Source of the DNA: Psychrobacillus psychrodurans
GTDB lineage: Bacteria > Bacillota > Bacilli > Bacillales_A > Planococcaceae
Strand: one strand, 5' to 3'
Assembly: GCF_027563345.1 (NCBI RefSeq)
Contig: NZ_JAMKBK010000006.1
Length of the DNA: 64,000 bases
This document shows positions 60,223 through 64,000 of the stretch, piece after piece. The translations under genes and the position numbers were made by a program. The notes under the pieces are model-generated. The model was not told where the DNA came from. It saw only the letters and a program-made list of their open reading frames with translations, and ran no database searches. Position 1 is the stretch's first letter; every line of letters starts with the position of its first letter.

Positions 60223-61079
60223 GCTGCATCCCTCCTATGTTTCTGAAGGCGGTTTGCAATTCCTCCTGTAATTCGGTCAATAATAATTGCTAGGAATACA
60301 ATACTAATCCCTGCTTCAAACCCTAGCGAAATATCAATTCGATTTATGGCGTATAGTACACGTTCACCAAGACCTTGGGCACCAACCATGGATCCGACAA
60401 CTGCCATCGATAGTGCCATCATTGTCGTTTGGTTTACACCAGCCATAATAGTAGGCAAAGCTTGGGGCAATTGTACTTTCATTAACATTTGGGACGTAGA
60501 AGAACCAAAGGATTGTGCAGATTCTACTACTTCTTTATCTACATTACGAATTCCTAGCTCAGTCAATCGAATAACTGGTGGAAGTGCATAAATAATAGTA
60601 GCAATAACCGCTGGAACATTTCCTAGAGGGAAGAAGAATATTACTGGTATTAAATAGACAAAGCTTGGCATTGTTTGCATTGCATCCAAAACAGGTCTCA
60701 TTATTGTCGACATTGTTTTACTAAATGCAGTCCCAACTCCTAGTGGAATCCCAATTACAAGAGAAAGTATAACTGAGATTAACACAATGGATATAGTGGT
60801 CATTGTTTCGGGCCACAAATCGAATGTACCTATTAGGAATATAAAGAGACCAAAAAGAAGTCCTCCATATAAATTTGTAAAGTACCACCCTAAAAGAAAG
60901 ATAATTATGATAAAAATCCACCATGGGATTGCTAAAAGACCTGCTTCTAGCCCCTTAATCATGGAAGAAGATATAACAAAGATAAAATCAAAGAATGCTT
61001 CAAAATTCATCGCTAAAAAGTCAATGAAATTTTCTACTACATCTCCAATTGGAATTCTTACTTCAGGAAATTCTGTCAT
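60219..61079 (-). CDS. Betaine/quaternary amine ABC transporter permease (OpuAB/ProW-like)
   Basis: The 286-residue protein has an N-terminal amphipathic region (VENFIDFLAMNFEAFFDFIF), about six membrane helices, the coupling motif GIRNVDKEVVESAQSFGSSTSQ near 178 and AGVNQTTMMALSMAVVGSMVGAQGLG near 215, all ProW/OpuAB hallmarks. It is paralogous to the permease at 18648. Confidence 0.92.
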   Translation of the reverse strand: MTEFPEVRIPIGDVVENFIDFLAMNFEAFFDFIFVISSSMIKGLEAGLLAIPWWIFIIIIFLLGWYFTNLYGGLLFGLFIFLIGTFDLWPETMTTISIVLISVILSLVIGIPLGVGTAFSKTMSTIMRPVLDAMQTMPSFVYLIPVIFFFPLGNVPAVIATIIYALPPVIRLTELGIRNVDKEVVESAQSFGSSTSQMLMKVQLPQALPTIMAGVNQTTMMALSMAVVGSMVGAQGLGERVLYAINRIDISLGFEAGISIVFLAIIIDRITGGIANRLQKHRRDAA

Positions 61080-61155
61080 ACATTTTGGACTGTATCAAAA
61101 AGAACAGTCGCATACACCTCACTTTTTATGGTTAAATTACTATGATCATGAACCA

Positions 61156-62151
61156 TTATTTCAAAGCTGCTTTCACTTTTTCTGCAACTTCTTCAGACAC
61201 CCAAGTAGTCCAAATATCTTCATGCTCATTCATCCACCACTGTGCGGCTTCATCTGCTTCTACTTCGTTTTCATTCATATATTTTAATGCTTCTTCTGTT
61301 AGAGCATTACTAGTTTCATATTTGCTTAAGAAATCAGTTACGTCTTTTGCTTGCGTTGGAAAATCTTTGTGTACTGCGATTACAACATCATTCGGAGGAA
61401 ATTCAGTTCCTTTAGATTCTTCCCAAGTTGCTGCATCATAAGGAGTATCCTCAAGTAATGTTAAGTCATAACTAGCTGTTACCCATGTCGGCGACCAGTA
61501 ATACCCTACCCATGGTTCACCCTTTTTATATGCTCCCGCTAAATCTGCTACTATTGCAGAGTCAGATCCAGGTGCTAAGTAATTGTAGTTCGCGTCAAGG
61601 CCATATGTTTCAAGTTTCGTCTCCAAGTGTTCACTTACAGCCCAGCTAGAAGGTGCACCAATTATTCTACCTTTGGTGTTGTCTTCAGGGTCTTGGAAAA
61701 TATCTGGATATTTCTCTAGGTCTTGGACAGTTTTCAAATCAGGTGCAACTGCTTCAATCCCTCTTTCTTTATCCCCTTTTATCACGTAAGTTGGAACATA
61801 TAGTCCTTGCGTATTATCATTGAAATTAGTTGCTAATTTCACAATGTTTCCACTATCAATTGCTTTTTCATAAATCTCCTTTGTATTATCTGTCCATATC
61901 TCCATATAAACATTGATGTCCCCTTGTTCAAGTGATTGCAATGTAGCTGCCGTAGTTCCACTTGTAACCTCGGTTTCATAGCCATAACCTTCTTCGACAA
62001 TTAATTGGGCTATACTATTGTGAACACGTATACTATCCCACCCTGCATCTGCAAATTTAATCACTTCAATACTGTCTTTGCTAGATTCACTACTACATGC
62101 ACCTAGTACTAAAAATGCACACAAAGAAATAAACAACATAATTTTCCTCAT
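61156..62151 (-). CDS. Betaine/quaternary amine ABC transporter substrate-binding lipoprotein (ProX/OpuAC superfamily)
   Basis: The 331-residue protein has a lipoprotein signal peptide with Cys near 19 (LVLGAC). The mature domain has IKFADAGWDSIRVHNSIAQLIVEEGYGYETEV, then VYMEIWTDN and WVGYYWSPTWVTASYDL, a glycine betaine/choline-type binding domain distinct from OpuAC. Trp and Tyr in GYYWSPTW could form the cationic cage. It is the first gene of the second importer, with a SigB-like promoter. The ligand (betaine, carnitine or choline) is not fixed by sequence. Confidence 0.88.
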   Translation of the reverse strand: MRKIMLFISLCAFLVLGACSSESSKDSIEVIKFADAGWDSIRVHNSIAQLIVEEGYGYETEVTSGTTAATLQSLEQGDINVYMEIWTDNTKEIYEKAIDSGNIVKLATNFNDNTQGLYVPTYVIKGDKERGIEAVAPDLKTVQDLEKYPDIFQDPEDNTKGRIIGAPSSWAVSEHLETKLETYGLDANYNYLAPGSDSAIVADLAGAYKKGEPWVGYYWSPTWVTASYDLTLLEDTPYDAATWEESKGTEFPPNDVVIAVHKDFPTQAKDVTDFLSKYETSNALTEEALKYMNENEVEADEAAQWWMNEHEDIWTTWVSEEVAEKVKAALK

Positions 62152-62208
62152 TATTTTTCCCCTTTTCTCTATTTATTAAAATAGACACATAGTCCTACCC
62201 TCCAATAC

Positions 62209-62233
62209 ATACCCTTTTTTCTCAAGTTTAATC
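62209..62233 (-). promoter_or_regulatory. SigB-like promoter of the second betaine-type importer
   Basis: On the minus strand GATTAA (62228-62233) and GGGTAT (62209-62214) are 13 bases apart, matching SigB at 11 of 12 positions. A TATAAT lies a little upstream (about 62244-62249) and may belong to a SigA promoter. No gene is seen in 62250-62552. Confidence 0.6.
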
Positions 62234-62552
62234 ATTTGAATATTATTATAGAACTATGCCCCCAAATTTCCAAAATTCTGGTACGTCTATTTTATGAGTT
62301 CCCATGTTACTAGAGTTTATGAAGTGAAGCAAATAAGAGATGGTTAAAAACCGTATATTATTCAATAATTACGAGTAATAAGAATTGGATTTACAGACTA
62401 TTAGTTATAGAGTTATGGTATTTATTGTGTAATTTAAGATATTTTTTGTAGGTATTATGAATCAATCTGGGGTTTATTGAATTTTCTACTTTTAGGAAGG
62501 GATATTAAATGTAATTTCTATAAATGAGAGATAATTGGTTTGATAAATTAAT

Positions 62553-62583
62553 AAAAAAAGTGGTCACTAAATTATAGGACCAC
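62553..62583 (-). terminator. Terminator of the dehydrogenase gene
   Basis: On the minus strand GTGGTC pairs with GACCAC across a 12-base loop and is followed by seven T residues. Confidence 0.8.
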
Positions 62584-62593
62584 CGCTTAAGTA

Positions 62594-63553
62594 TTATACA
62601 ATTCTATTCTGAGGCTCTCTGTTTTCTAACACTGCTTCTATATCTTTTGCGTTCAATTCCATCATTGCTTGACGAGTTCGAATACTAGCACTGCCAATAT
62701 GAGGCAATACAGTTACGTTAGGTAATGTCAACAAAGGATGATCTAACGGCACAGGTTCTTGTTCAAATACATCAAGCCCAGCAGCCCATATTTTTTTAGA
62801 AGTTAATGCGTTAAATAGAGCTTGTTCATCTACAATGCCACCTCGTGCGACATTAATAATTGTTGCAGTATTCTTCATCAGATTGAGTTCACGTTCACTT
62901 ATAAGTCCTTTTGTTTCTGGAGTTAGTGGAGTTAGCAATATAACAAAATCAGATTGCTTTAGTAAGTCTTCTAATTCAGCATAAGTAAAACCATACGTTT
63001 CTTCCGCTTCTAGTTTTCTAGAACGATTATGATATAACACATTCATGTCAAAGCCTTTTGCACGCCTTGCAACTGCTTCTCCTATGCGACCCATCCCAAC
63101 AATACCAAGCGTTGCACCGAAAATATCCATGCCTGTATATTGCATTGGCGACCAGGACGTCCAATTACCTGAACGAATTTCTTGTTCTACTTCTGTTATT
63201 CTTCGAGCCGTCGCTAACAATAAAGCAAATGTTAAGTCTGCTGTTGTCTCTGTTAATACACCCGGCGTATTAGTTACGATAATACCGTGTTCTTTTGCAG
63301 CTTCCACATCTATATTGTTATAGCCAACAGCAAAATTACTGATTACTTTTAAATTTGACAGACTTTCAATTAGTGCACGATCGATATTATCAGATAGCAT
63401 CGTCCATAAAGCATGTGCACCTTTAGCATTTATTTTTATTTCTTCATATGTCATCGCAATACTTTCGCTATGCCACATATGTACATCAAATTTCGCCCTT
63501 AAAGGCTCGACGATTTCTTCAGGTAGTTTACGTGTAATGTATATTTTGTCCAT
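62594..63553 (-). CDS. 2-hydroxyacid dehydrogenase (glyoxylate/hydroxypyruvate reductase-like)
   Basis: The 319-residue NAD(P)-dependent enzyme has ISNFAVGYNNIDVEAAKEHGI near 72, the Rossmann motif GATLGIVGMGRIGEAVARRAKGF near 145, INVARGGIVDEQAL near 230 (catalytic Arg) and the C-terminal LPHIGSAS with the catalytic His near 283. It probably reduces glyoxylate or hydroxypyruvate, or oxidises D-glycerate. ATG 63553 has GGGGG eight bases upstream and is preferred to a longer frame. It appears to be a single-gene unit. Confidence 0.9.
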   Translation of the reverse strand: MDKIYITRKLPEEIVEPLRAKFDVHMWHSESIAMTYEEIKINAKGAHALWTMLSDNIDRALIESLSNLKVISNFAVGYNNIDVEAAKEHGIIVTNTPGVLTETTADLTFALLLATARRITEVEQEIRSGNWTSWSPMQYTGMDIFGATLGIVGMGRIGEAVARRAKGFDMNVLYHNRSRKLEAEETYGFTYAELEDLLKQSDFVILLTPLTPETKGLISERELNLMKNTATIINVARGGIVDEQALFNALTSKKIWAAGLDVFEQEPVPLDHPLLTLPNVTVLPHIGSASIRTRQAMMELNAKDIEAVLENREPQNRIV

Positions 63554-63644
63554 AACTTCTTCCCCCTTTGTTGTATTAACCAAATCATGGACGAAAGTAC
63601 GAAATTTTGCAAACATATTTACATCTTTTAATAGCTACGTTATA

Positions 63645-63810
63645 CTTTGGGCACATAAGAAAAGTGCGAGCACCTATGTTAGCTTCAACAATGTTCTTTT
63701 GCGATAAGCTTTGCGCAGAAGCAGGCTCTGGATAGAAATTCACGTAAAGACGTCCTTATGGCTTGGTGAAATTCTGAAGTGTCTCAAGCGATTTAGGTGC
63801 TGAACTAGAT
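63645..63810. ncRNA. Structured intergenic element of unknown type
   Basis: AGCACCTA near 63672 pairs with TAGGTGCT near 63799, enclosing about 120 bases. Inside, AGAAATTCAC (about 63737) and GTGAAATTCT (about 63769) form an arm with one mismatch, and CGT-AAAG-ACG sits at its tip. The fold could be a small RNA on either strand or an intergenic repeat; no known RNA family is recognised. Confidence 0.35.
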
Positions 63811-63864
63811 AGATATGCGTAACAGCACATATTTTCTAGTCTTTTAAAAAACTACATACCGTTT

Positions 63865-63960
63865 TCTGCACTAGGGGTGCCCACTTTGGCTGTGATGAGA
63901 GCTTTTTAGCTCCGATCCCTTATTACTCGATCAGGATAATACCTGCGTGAGGAAGTGCGG
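63865..63960 (+). promoter_or_regulatory. TPP (thiamine pyrophosphate) riboswitch
   Basis: The THI-box landmarks occur in order: CACTAGGGGTGCC (63869), a GGCTG..ATGAGAGC variant of GGCTGAGA (63888), GATCCCTTATTACTCGATCA, GGATAATACCTGCGT (63934) and GAGGAAGTG (63949). The P1 stem GCACT/AGTGC closes it, and GAGC/GCTC forms P3. It should control a thiamine synthesis or transport gene on the plus strand beyond 64000; about 40 bases of expression platform are visible. Confidence 0.92.
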
Positions 63961-64000
63961 TGACTTTCCTAATATTTTTGTATTGGATTAGTGACTGCAT

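Noticed and set aside
1..64000. Search for CRISPR arrays, tRNA and rRNA genes
   Set aside because: No regularly spaced repeats and no recognisable tRNA or rRNA sequence were found by eye.

Overview
The window is a low-GC chromosome segment from a Gram-positive, probably spore-forming member of the Bacillales. Signs are the AT-rich sequence, strong GGAGG ribosome binding sites, some TTG starts, a Spo0M gene, an LXG toxin of the Bacillus type VII secretion kind, a yhdP-yhdQ-like pair, and promoters matching SigB and SigW. The family Planococcaceae (Lysinibacillus or Sporosarcina relatives) is a reasonable guess but is not proven by the sequence. I see no tRNA, rRNA or CRISPR array.

Region 1 (1-6.2 kb) is accessory: an IS3-family remnant, an orphan nuclease toxin tip with its YezG-type immunity gene, an IS110-family element with a possible bridge RNA, a serine recombinase, and an LXG polymorphic toxin with a WHH-type nuclease tip and a DUF6985-like immunity gene. 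Region 2 (6.4-10.2 kb) is an ascorbate-type PTS (IIC, IIB) with a PRD regulator that carries the only EIIA domain. Region 3 (10.4-17.6 kb) looks like a cell-wall amino-sugar recovery operon: AmiE-like hydrolase, sugar ABC importer without its ATPase, MurK/NagK-type kinase, MurQ etherase and MurR/RpiR regulator. Region 4 (17.7-21.5 kb) is the OpuA glycine betaine importer with a divergent GbsR-type regulator.

Region 5 (21.6-32.1 kb) is a phosphonate locus: phnG-H-I-J-K-M-L, a PHP phosphoesterase, then phnD-C-E-E, all on the minus strand behind a three-repeat Pho box. It lacks phnN and phnP; the PHP enzyme probably replaces them. Region 6 (32.4-43.9 kb) is mixed: a UlaG-like hydrolase with a divergent Lrp-type regulator, an EamA transporter, a GntR regulator, a SWIM/SNF2 helicase, a CNNM/CorC-type membrane protein with a MerR regulator, a SigB-type stress gene, a lipoprotein and pgi. 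Region 7 (44.4-48.1 kb) is NAD salvage (nadD, pncB, pncA) with an NrtR-type Nudix regulator. Region 8 (48.3-50.9 kb) is a ROK sugar kinase and a GH13 alpha-glucosidase under a LacI/CcpA-type palindrome.

Region 9 (51-58.8 kb) holds two unknown envelope proteins, a TetR-MBL-YrdB operon with a large operator dyad, spo0M with a SigW promoter, a DUF2971 gene and a MHYT-GGDEF-EAL protein. Region 10 (59-64 kb) is a second betaine-type importer with a SigB-like promoter, a 2-hydroxyacid dehydrogenase and, at the right edge, a plus-strand TPP riboswitch whose gene lies outside the window. A dispersed palindromic repeat (about 78 bp) lies behind several minus-strand operons in regions 3-6.
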